Source of the DNA: Medicago truncatula
Lineage: Eukaryota; Streptophyta; Magnoliopsida; Fabales; Fabaceae
Length of the DNA: 64,000 nt
NCBI RefSeq assembly: GCF_003473485.1
Contig: NC_053044.1
Span: 36,150,091-36,214,090, forward strand
Direction: 5' to 3'
The notes under the pieces are model-generated. The model saw only the letters and a program-made list of their open reading frames with translations. It made no database searches and was not told the DNA's origin. Numbering within the stretch: the first letter of the stretch is position 1; each line of letters starts with the position of its first letter. Shown one piece after another: positions 9,241 through 21,000 of this stretch. The position numbers were made by a program, and so were the translations under genes.

Positions 9241-12200
9241 TTTTTGAGAGTATTCAAATCCTTTTACATGTATTTCATTGCTTGGATGATTAATTTGAAG
9301 AATTTTTAAAATGCTGAAAATTTATGAAGTATTTTGTCAAAGTTAAATTTTGAGAATTTGAAATGTCACCTAAAAGTTAGAAATTTCAAATTTCTTCCTT
9401 TTGAACATTTTTTCAAATTTTGCAAGTTAGTCCCCATATTTTTAAACAAAATTAAATTGAATCCTCAAAATTTTCAAATTGACCCTTAAAAATTTCAAAA
9501 TTGCTCATATTTTTCAATTTTCAAATTTGACCCCAAAAATTTAAAATTTATAAAAGTAACTAAAAAAATGATAACATTGATATTTTCTAATGAGTGATGC
9601 TAGCAACAATCGTTTTTTTATTAGCTTTAATCATGGTGGGTTAGTCCCCATATTTGGAAATGAGTGGCAGCAGGTGAAACATTAGTTTCATCCAAAAAAA
9701 GAATGTGTGTTCAAGAAAGTGTTGAAAATATAGTGTTCTTAGCATTATTATTTTTTTTTTATTATTCTACCCAAACAAAAATATTTAAAAATTAAAACAA
9801 TTTAATTGAATCATTTTGAATTGTCAAGAATTCTAATACTACTATTTAAAAATAAAATAAAAAAATCATTTACCTCATCCAAACACACTCTTAAGGTTTT
9901 GGATGGAGTTAAGTGTTCTCTCTTTTATGGTCCTAAGCATTATTAGTTCATTGGTGCTCTAGACGTTCTTCCCGAATTCCGGAACAATCACTAACGGTTA
10001 GGATAATAGTTATAAACACCTTATGTGTGATGCTGATAATAAAACTCATTAGTGTCATAGTGTGCACTTTCTTGTTAACTCGCATGAGAACCTTCTCATC
10101 TCTCTAAGTGTGTGTTCTCAATTGTGTTCTAACATCTAATGGTAAAAACCACTCTTACAAGGTTCTACAATCTACACAAAAATCACTTGTGTACATAGAT
10201 TTTGTCCCATCATTCTTTCAATTTTGATATCTGTGACTACACTTTTGCCCATCCTTCCCATACCCTAACTCAATCTAATGAACATTCTCTCTTGTCACCA
10301 TTTGTAATTACTAATTTGTAACTATCCATTTTCAAAACAAAAATTAAAAAATGCAATGACCCTAGAAGGCCCTTAAATCAAATGCATGAAAGCATGGCAC
10401 TGGCTGGCCCTTAGGGTGGTTGAGGTTATATGGTACTAGGGTGCTATTAGTGCCAAGAGCTATTCAATCTAATTGGCCCTACAATTTCTACTGGCTGAAT
10501 TATTCAGTTGTAATTTTCGTAGGTGACTTCCTTCCTCCTTTTCTACGGGGTACGGATGGTCCTACAGTTGGTACGGGACAGTTAGGACAGACCAAAGTAC
10601 AGATATGGTACATTATCAAAAATGTCTTAAGCATACGTGCATGCATCTACATTTATGGCCAAGATGGTTCGGGAACTTTGGTAGATATGAGATTATACAA
10701 AACATGTAACAGAGATCTAAAACCAACGTCCAGCTAATGTTTTGAAAATATAAATAATGAAATCCATGAATTTGCAAGTCATGAAGATATTTCAACATCT
10801 AACACCCATTATCCTCCTATCATATCACAAAACCCTACACAAAATTGAGTGTATCAAGAACACGTGGGAATCATAATGTAATATGAATGCAATGGCTTTG
10901 TTACCACGTTTAATTTTAAAAATGGCAATTAAAAGAACCAAAAATAGAACCGGTTTCGTGATTTTGTTCTTCACAGTTCAATTTATTTTTTAGTTTTAGC
11001 CATGGAGTTGCTCTAATGGATGCATGCACGTATGCTTAAGAGAGGATAGTGTTTGAACGAATAAACAAACAAGTTATAAATGTTTTTATTTTATTTTTTT
11101 GAAGGAAGTTATAAATGTTTTTATTGTTTCTCTTAGCTTGACCTTTTTTATTTGGAATAATTATTTGCACATTGGAATGTCATTGCTAGCGGAAGATTAC
11201 ACAACCGAAAGTTTTAATTTGACTTGACCTTTGTCGTAAATTTTTATATTGTAGCTCAGTGAATGTTCTGTCAAAAATAAAAAAAATTGTGAATACAATA
11301 ATGGGAATATTTGAGATTATCTAAACATTTTACAATATTTAAATAGCTGAGAAACCTTTTGAACCAGCGAATCAACCTTGACCCAACTTAGGAAGGATTC
11401 ATTCGCCGTGTAAAAACGTTTTCTTTTTACACATATACTCCAGCATCCTGCATGTGACCTGGTGGCTTGATGTAATAATATAAAAATAAAAGAAAGAACG
11501 AGATAAAGGTTATATAAAAAATTCAGATAAAATAAATAATGTTATTATTTTTTTTTTCAAAATGAAAAACAAAATTAGGATTTGTGTTACGAGAGGAGAT
11601 TCGACCCTTTCAAAACCTTTGCTGCAAGTAACAAAAAATGCTTCTTACATTAGTAATGCGAGCCAATAAGATTAAAAATTTGTCTAAATTTTGAAAATAT
11701 TAATTACATTAATATAGGACAAATTATATATAAAAAAGAGATAATTTTTTAATACAGGACTTTGGATCAGTTCATACTGAACTTTGCTCTCATTTTAATC
11801 GAATTTCCTATATAAAAAAAAAAAGGTTAAATTAATTAATTCATAGGAAATGATATATACTGATAGCATTACTAAAAAAGGTATAAATATAAAGAATATG
11901 ATAAGGAGTGCAAAAGTCAAATTATACCGCTGATGATGTGAGACTTTTGATCTTGATTTATTGAATTAAATATTGTTCCTATAGTTTAGACTTTAGAGAA
12001 AGAAAAGGATAATAACGGACATAGTAACATATAAGCCACAGTTTGCACAAGGAAAGCAGGTCCCATAACACGGTTTTGCATATGATATGATATGTGTACA
12101 GAGAAGCAACAGCTGTGTGTGATTACATATGCAAAGCAAATGGGTTCATCTTCAACTGACTGAGCGTGTCAAGTATTATGTCTCCGTAAATGTGCATACT

Positions 12201-12990
12201 TGCACACATACAGCCTATACTTTTTGAGAATCCTATGTAATTTCTATGTCTCCTTCTCTACAACTAGTTCCATTCATTAAAAAATAAATAATATAATTAT
12301 CTACATGAATCCTTAAAATCAATACTTAGGGAGACACAACTTAAAAAAAGAGTAAACCATCAACTTACAATACATATAGATCAGATACTTTGACTCAGAT
12401 TCGAAGTAGTTATGTGTTTGAGTTTCAAGTGATGTTTTTTATTTATTCATCGGCTGAACTATAGATTATCATGATCTTTTCTCTTGAGAGAAAGTTATGA
12501 AAAAAGTAATAATTGTTTAAATAGTCATGCTAACAAATGTTATAAGGCCATTTTTAAGGATTCAAATGAGGAAATCATTGATAAATTTTTGTAAAACATG
12601 TTGTTCTTTGAAGTTTTAATGTGTTAAATACATCATTTTTGAAATAAAATTTCTTTTTTAATTTTCTTAACAAATGTTGGCATTTGTTTATTTAAAATAG
12701 TTAGATTAAGGTAGTAAAAGAGTATCCTTCTTACTAAAATGTTTTTTTAAATAATTAATTTCTTGCTATAAGTTTATGATATAGTATATATATATATATA
12801 TTCACCCTTATTGTCATACAATGATATTTTAGTAGTTTACCCATAAAGAAGGAAGCTTCACAAAGAAAGAACACAGAAGTAATTTGTAGAACTAGATTAA
12901 AATAAAGAAACAAAATACAATCTGGCAAAATTGTCGTATCTTGACCACTGAAAGATTTGCTACCTTGAGAAGCAAGCCTCCACATCTCTC
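9241..12990. other. Intergenic, no gene seen
   Basis: Mostly AT-rich DNA. There is an open frame of 105 codons at 10420-10737 (plus), but it has no recognisable motif and no supporting splice or promoter context, and I regard it as chance. The last kilobase must contain the promoter of the ERF gene. Confidence 0.5.
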
Positions 12991-12998
12991 TTACACTC

Positions 12999-13006
12999 TA
13001 TAAATA
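12999..13006 (+). promoter_or_regulatory. TATA box of the ERF gene
   Basis: TATAAATA lies 103 bases upstream of the ATG at 13109 and is followed by a CT-rich leader (ctctctctccac), the common arrangement of a plant core promoter. It would place the transcription start near 13035. Confidence 0.65.
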
Positions 13007-13108
13007 CTCTCTCTCTCCACATTCATCTCCAAATCTCATTCTTCATCATACATTTCTTGTTCATTCAACAACATTATCTTATTTAATTTGCACTTACATC
13101 TACCTATT

Positions 13109-13771
13109 ATGGTTAAGTCAGAGACTAACAAGATCAAAAAAGAACCATCAAATTCAATCTCAGATAGTAGCAAGAAGAAGTACAAAGGAGTAAGAATGAG
13201 GAGTTGGGGTTCATGGGTATCAGAGATTAGAGCACCAAATCAAAAAACAAGAATTTGGTTAGGTTCTTATTCAACTGCAGAAGCTGCAGCTAGAGCTTAT
13301 GATGCTGCACTTTTATGCCTTAAAGGTTCATCATCTGCTTCAAATCTCAATTTCCCTTTAACATCATCATCTTCACATTACAATATTCCTCAAGATATGT
13401 CTCCAAAATCAATTCAAAGAGTAGCTGCAGCTGCCGCGAATAGTTTCATCGACAACAATAATAATAATGTTAATGTTAATGTCAATGATAATGCTAACAC
13501 TCCCTCTTCATCATCATTGGTATCATCTCCATCATCAATGGTTTCTTCTGACGATGTTTCTTCACTTATGTCATCTTTCGATCAAGTTAATGATGAATCG
13601 ATGGCTATGATATCGGAAACTAATTGGTATGGATTAGAAGGTTTACAATCACCTAAATATGTTGATCAGATGTTGTTAAGTGCTTCTTTCTTTGATATTG
13701 ATTCATCATCACATTTGCTTGGTGATGATCTATATGAAGAAAGTGATATTCCTTTGTGGAACTTCAGCTGA
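13109..13771 (+). CDS. DREB A-5 type AP2/ERF transcription factor, ERF014-like
   Basis: Intronless, 220 residues. A basic N terminus precedes a single AP2 domain at about residues 25-83 ([20 protein letters not shown]..., with [12 protein letters not shown] at the end). Val at domain position 14 is the residue typical of DREB rather than ERF proteins. After the domain come [17 protein letters not shown], a Ser/Asn-rich low-complexity stretch and an acidic C terminus ending [11 protein letters not shown]. Both the [10 protein letters not shown] block and the DIPLW tail are shared by the Arabidopsis ERF012/013/014 group, and the tail is probably the activation region. The protein would bind GCC- or DRE-like promoter elements in the nucleus. 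The open frame extends 21 bases further upstream through a TTG, but the first ATG is at 13109. Confidence in the family is very high; the assignment to ERF014 rather than ERF012/013 is moderate. Confidence 0.95.
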   Translation: MVKSETNKIKKEPSNSISDSSKKKYKGVRMRSWGSWVSEIRAPNQKTRIWLGSYSTAEAAARAYDAALLCLKGSSSASNLNFPLTSSSSHYNIPQDMSPKSIQRVAAAAANSFIDNNNNNVNVNVNDNANTPSSSSLVSSPSSMVSSDDVSSLMSSFDQVNDESMAMISETNWYGLEGLQSPKYVDQMLLSASFFDIDSSSHLLGDDLYEESDIPLWNFS

Positions 13772-13877
13772 AGAAACGATCAAATACTCTTTTCTTTTTC
13801 TTTTCTTTTTTACAAAATTCAATTCAATTTTAATTCTTTTGTCTTCAGTGATACTACTTGAAGATATTAGTGTAAGA

Positions 13878-13883
13878 AATAAA
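13878..13883 (+). terminator. Possible polyadenylation signal of the ERF gene
   Basis: AATAAA about 107 bases after the stop codon, in a T-rich stretch. Plant signals are loose, so this is only a candidate. Confidence 0.4.
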
Positions 13884-14598
13884 TCTAGGCTCTAATGCCA
13901 CATATTACAATATATAGTCTGAGTTCAAATTTGTATATCTTTTTTTTATACATACATATAGTGAATGTTGGGGGAAATTCATATTAATTACGGACATGTG
14001 AATTTTTTTGGCTTTTTTGATATGGATTCTTCTACATATTTGAAATTATGTATCATTGATGCAAAGCTTGTTATGTCAATGTCGTGAACAAAGGGACGAA
14101 ATACATGTAGTTATCAAGAGTAAATAAATATTCCTTTAATCATTTCTTAATGCAACTATGGGAGAAAATGTTGTGGTTATATGTGAGTAACTATAGGGAG
14201 GCCTTTATTGCATGGAAAGTTGTTAGAGAAGCTTAAATCATATTCATAGAGAATAAGGAACCCCTTTATTCCGCTCAACTTTTTTTCTCTCGACCTCTCT
14301 TATTTTATTCCAATGAGCTATGCTATATAAAGCCAAAAAAATAAATCACTAGATTCTACGAAAGGTGTATTTCAGTTAAACATTAATCCATTTTACTTCC
14401 GTTTTTTGTGGTTTATGTGCAGCTAAATTACACTGGTCGAGATGAATTCGTGAAAAACATTTCGCTACACATAGCATTTCACTTTTCCAATCTCCATCCT
14501 TAAATGTCCTCTTTCCCATGTATTGCTTTGTATACCCTCTCTCTATTGTTTGGGAATCGAGGCTGAGGATATATTTTAAATAAATAAACCTCGCTCCT

Positions 14599-14890
14599 CA
14601 ACCTGTTGAGACACCTATTACAAAAGATAAAACTGTGAGGGCATACATAAGATCCAAAGCGAACAATATCTCATAACGTGGTGTTGCAGACTTGAGAGCC
14701 GACAAATCCTTAGTCCCTTAGCCTTAACTGGAGGCTACGGTTTTGCTTAGACTGTTTAATAAACGTCGCTCACACTCCCCTATCCAATGAGGTGCCTTTT
14801 AGAAAGGATAAACCGTGAGAGCTTTACATACAAGACCTAAAGCCGACAATTAATATCACGAAAATGTGGTGTCGTGCACTCGAAGACGAA
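14599..14890. repeat. Tandem pair of diverged ~105-base repeats
   Basis: Unit 1 (about 14599-14705) and unit 2 (about 14781-14888) share the order 'tgagacacctattacaaaag / tgaggtgccttttagaaagg', 'ataaaactgtgagggc / ataaaccgtgagagct', 'acataagatccaaagc / acatacaagacctaaagc', and 'gtggtgttgcagactt / gtggtgtcgtgcactc'. The period is about 182 bases. A third, poorer match is at about 42708-42790. The wording resembles the LTR region of a plant retroelement, but I cannot define an element. Confidence 0.55.
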
Positions 14891-15526
14891 GTTGGTGAAG
14901 GTCAAAATAGTGTAGTAGTTAAATATCAAAGATTATTTGATTCTTGTATGATGATTGTTCTGTTTCATTGTTCTTCAATTGGGTCACTTACTTTGTTTTG
15001 TTTGGCATTAGTCGCATTTGAAGTAGCAGTAAAGAAACTTTGTAACTATGACTTTATGATGCAATCAACATTCTTTTTTAAGTGTTTCATGCTGATATAA
15101 CGTGCTATCACATTATGTATGCATGATCTTATTCTTTACAAACTAGGAATTTAAGAAGGGTAGCCAAACTTTGACACTTTTTGGCTAACTTTGGAACATG
15201 ATCATGTGTCCAAAGTCCAAAGACATGACTTATATCCTCTAGTGTAATGAGAGAAGGCATGGGATGCCATTCTCTTTTTTTTCTCCATTTACATACATTG
15301 CATCTACCTAGCTAATTTCAACAAGAACAAAGTGGCCTCCACGAGCTATGTACAAGAACATGAGGAGAATTAAAGCTTTTGCTTTTGGTATTACTTGTTT
15401 ACATATTTGCTTTTTAGGAGAAGAAGAAAATTGTTATTAACTACTAGGTTGATACTAATGTCTATTTTACAATCATTTTTAGGTGGCATTTTACATGGGA
15501 AAGGTTAATCCTTTCCCAACATGGGA

Positions 15527-16139
15527 AAGTTGGATTTAATGATTAGATTAAGTGAAGAACATATTCTTAATATGCTCTCTCAACACTAGATTTTTCTTCA
15601 CACTATCTTCCAACAATTTAAAAATTCTGAAAATTAATTTTTAGAAATTAAAAAAATATAAAAAATTCAGATAATTTTTTTTTAAATTCTGTAATTCATT
15701 TATTGAATGTTAGAATTTTTTTTTTTGAAAAAATGAAAAAAAAATTGTTTAGAATTTTCCAGAATTTTATTTTCTTAGAAAAATAAAAAACTTTAATTTC
15801 AAAATATTTTTATTTTATTTTTCAGAATATCTTATTTTATTATGAAATTAAAAAATATATTCTTTTTAGAAAAATAAAAACTTATCTTAGTTTCCAAAAT
15901 TTTATTTTTATTGAAATAATTTATTTTTTTCAAAAAAAAATCTAACATTCAATAAATGAATTACAGAATTTAAAAAAAAAATTATCTGAATTTTTTTATA
16001 TTTTTTTGATTTTTTTAATTTCTGAAAATTAATTTTCAGAATTTTTAAATTGTTGGAAGATAGTGTGAAGAAAAATCTAGTGTTGAGAGAGCATGTTAAG
16101 AATATGTTCTTCGCTTAATCTAATCATTAAATCCAACTT
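15527..16139. mobile_element. Foldback MITE with ~200-base terminal inverted repeats
   Basis: The left arm starts 'aagttggatttaatgattag' (15527) and the right arm ends with its near-perfect reverse complement (16120-16139). The match continues inwards for about 200 bases through 'tcacactatcttccaacaat' and 'attcatttattgaatgtt'. The middle is AT-rich and partly self-complementary. There is no coding capacity. Target-site duplications were not identified. The long inverted ends suggest a Mutator-like or foldback non-autonomous transposon. Confidence 0.75.
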
Positions 16140-18073
16140 CATTATTTGAACTCTCTACACTAGACTTGCACCTTTGCTGCTATGTATATGTATTCTTGGG
16201 CCTACATAGCATAATTTCTTTAGCTAAAACATCAATTTAATTTAGCATACTCTCAATTTTATGCACATGAATATGATATAACTAAATGACAAGTTAAATG
16301 TTATATTTTGTGACACATCATGTGAGTGCTCTAATTATAGCCACCAGCATGTGAATAATAATATTGATATAACGTATGATAATTTGTGTTGCATTTTGAT
16401 GTCAACAAGCGATTGGCTTTGCTAAACGCAACTCGATCCAAACCAAAAATTTGTGGCAGTTTTTCCTTTGGAATCATGCTAATAGTTTACTAGTAAGTAT
16501 ACCATTTTATTTTAAATGCAGCAGACACTACATAGATTTCAACAATGCCACAATTATTAGAGACATTATTACAAACCATACTTGAAATGATTCAATGACA
16601 TTAGTCATAGTGATTATGTAGTATCTCATAATATAAAATAAAAGTATTTCATGTGGTATCACTTATTTTTCATATAATTAATAATTGTGGAAACGAATAA
16701 TTGGCAACCAAAAAGAAAGGCAGTGGGTCTAGATCCAACATTAACATGAGACTAATGATCCTTGCTTGGCCTTATTAAGACATAATTTAGTGAAATTATG
16801 ATTTATTATTAATCAATTATAGAGGTTGATTTCAATCAATGAAGTGTTCCTTGTTTGATTAGATATATTCACGCGGCGCCCAGCTTTACAACGGATCAAG
16901 TTCAAGCAAATGAAAGCAACTTTAATTGTACTTTTCTTCACACTTCACTCTTGATCTAAAACGTGTGATGGTGGAAGTTTGAAACTAGAGTCTCTGTATA
17001 GTATGTTACTATGTTCTACCAAAACCATGGCAGGTTGACAAACTCGACTCTTCATATCAAAGTTGTATGAACAAGTTTTGGCTATTACCCATCCCATTTC
17101 CTTTAATTATATAACTCTGATCTGATGTTACTATTGAATCAAACTATTGATGTTACTTTTTTTTCTTTTTTTTTTAGGAACTATTGATGTTACTATTAAC
17201 TCCTTTTATAATGTTTATTTAGAGCGGTAGGAGGATGGGGTGAATATGCAAATCTTAGGTCGAGTGCCCTTGACCGACTAGAACTCGACTGACGTGAAAT
17301 TTAAGTTCTTTGGACCTAGTTCGAGGTCTAACAAATATTCAAAGACGGTACATCATCCATAATCATAAGACTTGTAAGAGTGAAACCCTATGATAGTAAA
17401 CTAATGTGTGATTAAAAATCTAAAACGGTATCAATACTTACTTCATTTTATCCATTTTAAAATCTTCAATACATGTATGAGTATAGTTACAACACTAAGA
17501 AGTTCCATTCTTCAATAAAATTCAACATTAGAGTTTTCAAATTAAAAAACCAAATAAAACACTACAATCTTTTAAAATAACATCAAACTCGAAAACAACT
17601 AAATATGAAGATAAAAACTACTTACCATAAATTTGACATCCAACTCAAGCATTACATTATTGACATTTAGCTCTATCATTCACAATCAAGCTTGATATTG
17701 ACCAAGATATCATTTTGATCAATGAATTCGATTCTTAGATAAAATAATTTTTTGGTAAACTTTACTTACCTTTCTACCAAACACCAAATTACAAAGGTCT
17801 CTTTCTCTTTATAACCAAAGGGTTAAAAAATGATCATTCTAGCTAGAACTAACTATTTCATCTAATATTAGTAAAAAATATATTTTTTTTAAAAAATAAA
17901 AACAAATCAATTCATCTAATAAATAAATATTTAAGTAAAAATATTGGGCCAATTTGGTTTATAGGGTCCAACCTTATAATTTGGGCTACAGTTTCGGGTT
18001 TCGTGTTTCACAGACTACACTACACTGTAGCTCCTTTCTTCTCTGCGATTTCACCGATACCGTTTCGCCGCCG
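16140..18073. other. Intergenic and upstream region of the YbaK-domain gene
   Basis: No coding potential is seen up to the ATG at 18074. The last 150 bases contain a transcribed-looking, more GC-rich leader beginning near 17990. Confidence 0.5.
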
Positions 18074-21000
18074 ATGGGTCTCTCAAAGGAACAGCTTCTC
18101 CATCAGTTACAGGTTCTTTCATCAAACCTAACTCTATGCAATTTCATATACACCCCCAAATTCATTACCATTGATTTCATGATTCTGATTAACTGCAATG
18201 TTTATTTTACATTTTGATTTTTTCAGGAGCTTCAGATTGAATTTTCCAAGTATGAACATCCAGTTGTTTTAACTGTTGAGGCTCAGGTAAATAAATTATT
18301 TTTTATGCTTTAAAATTTCTATCATTTTTTCATTTTTTATCTGAATATAGTGTCTATTTTTCTTCAGGCAAAGTATGTTGGAAGTGGTGGCCTCAGTAAA
18401 AATTTGTTTTTGAAGGTGCATTTATAATAAAAGTAAAAAAAGTTACTTTTTTTATGGTTATTTTTTTTAAGGACTTTTTTTCATGGTTATTGTTATTGAA
18501 TGTGTATGATATATGATGCCTGATAACTACTATTGTTGTGAAATAGGATAAGAAGAACAGGTTTTACATTGTTTCTGCTTTAGCTGAAACCAAAGTAGAT
18601 TTGAAAGGTTTGTGCAATTTTGTAAACCTGTGTGTGTAGTTTGTTTGTTCAATTGCTTTTATTGTCTCAGATATTAATGTGTTTGCTTTGTTGCGTTGAA
18701 GCTGAGCAGTGTTATCTCAGCGGCTTGGTTTGGGAAAAGGTGGTCTCAGAATGGCGCCCGAAGAGGCTTTAGGTGAATTACTTCAGGTCTGTTTGTTCCT
18801 TCGCTATTTGAATCTGTGTGTATGTGTGTTAACTGTCATTAAGATGTGTGTAAGCTACGTTACTGAAAATCTTTAAGATGTATGGTCAGCTAATTATGTC
18901 TTGGCTTACCAAACTCAGTCCTTGCATAAATTTTTTTTTTTTTCCTTTTCAATATTAAGCTAGTTACATTTTTCATTGCTGCGCATCATATAGTGTATAA
19001 GAGAATTAGTAATTGTTATAGAAACTGTTTTTGCTAGTTTAATTTTGTTAACGAAGTTTAAATGCCTTATAATCAACGAAGTTTAAATGTTCATTTTAGA
19101 GGCCGTTTGTTTAAGATCATAAAAAATAACTTTTGATGTTTAGGTTATGTTTGCATGTAAGCTTTTTTCAAAAATCCTTTTGTTACATGATTTTAATGCT
19201 GAAAATGAAAACCATTTTGATTAGCTTTTGAAGAAAATCATTTTTAATGGAGAGAAGAGGTTAAAGGATGGATTGGTGGCTAGGGTGTGGGAGTTAAGGA
19301 GTGGAGTGATAAAGAAATGGAGGGTTTGATCCCCACTTCCAGCATAATACTAATCATTGATAACGATATTAATATTAAAGGGATGAAATAGAGATACAAA
19401 ATCTCTTTTTATGATCTTAAACAAACACAAAGTAGATTGTCAAAAATAAAAAAATGCAAAATAGTTGATGCTTTTCTTGGGGGGATGGGTAGTTCATTTG
19501 GTTGAGCTATGGGATTAAAGGAGTTAACGAGTTAAAGGTCCAAGTTTCGAATCCTGGCAAGGGAGAAAATACTAACATACTAACATCTGCCATTAAAAAA
19601 AAAAAGGTTTATGCTTTTCTTAAAAATAATCTCTAAATTACTTTACCAAAATCAATTCTATTTTAATTTTAATCTATAACGAACAGGCTCTTAGTCTTTT
19701 AAACTTATATTGTCATTTTTTAAACATTTTAGGAAGAGAATTAACTTTGCAAACAATATGGTTGATATTGTTGTCGTATCTAATGATCTTGTTTTTACTT
19801 ATCTTACAGGTACCCTTGGGCTGTGTGACACCATTTGCAGTAGTGAATGAATCAGCACGGTATGCTTCTTTTCTTATTATGTCTAATTGATTGCGATATC
19901 ATTCTTTGCTATTTACTCAACACACGCCCCGCTTTCAGTAACAAGATGTTTCACTTTGAAATCCATTTTTATGGTCTTTTTTTGTAGTTTTCTCTTTTTA
20001 GTCTTACACTAAACTTTTATATCCACTATTATTGTTAATAAATGGTCCTCTTTATATAAGAAAATTCTACGAGTTCTCAATAGCTATTGCTGCTTTTCAA
20101 CCTTCATATCTCTTGAATGACGAACTAGATGTTCTGATTGATTACAAATGTCATGATCTATGCGGAATTATTTGATTGCGCACTAGCTTGGTGAAGGATT
20201 ATAATTAGTGGTGTTTATGTGTTTGCTTATTAGACTGTTCACAAACACTGTTCTCACCCACTTAGCAAATCTATTTATATGGAACTAATGCACTTTCTTC
20301 TTCTTTTTAAAACGTTACATCTTTCCTTCTATGAAGAGATGTTTCATTGCTATTAGATCAAGGATTCAAGACCCAGGAGCATTGTTTCTTCCATCCATTG
20401 TCAAATGACATGTCCATATGTAAGCGAGTTGTTTTTCATATTAATAATAGAAAAAAATAAACTAGTTGCAAAACTAACTGTTACGGTTCACGAAACCACG
20501 AGTCTACCAGTTGAAACCCAAAGACCAAACAAGACTAACTTTTATGTCTATTTACTATTTTTTCGTTTTTGAAAATTGAGCACTTATAGTTTTTTTTGGA
20601 GCTGTGTAAGATTTCTTATCTTTTTATGCCCTGCAAGTTCAATAACTAAAACAAGATGTTCCTTTACAATTGCAGCTCTAAATGTACGTGGTCTTGACAA
20701 ATTTCTTAAATCAATCGGAAGAGATCCCTCATATGTTGATTTGGAGGTGAGTTAATTTAAGGCGATACCCATTGTAGATTTTGTTTTTTACTACTCCCTC
20801 CATTCATTTTCTTTTGATGTTTTAGCTCTTGACACAAGTTTTAAGGAGTAATTAAAGTATATAAACATTTGTGTGTTTTTTACTTAAATGTCCTTATTTA
20901 TCATTAAATTCACATGTGATAAACCAAAGGTCACAACTACTTTAATAGTTTATTGTGTTTTCCAACAAGGGTAAACTTGAGAAAACAATAATAAATTCAC

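Noticed and set aside
10420-10737. A 105-codon frame
   Set aside because: No motif, no splice partners and no promoter context. It cannot be supported as a gene, though I have not searched it.
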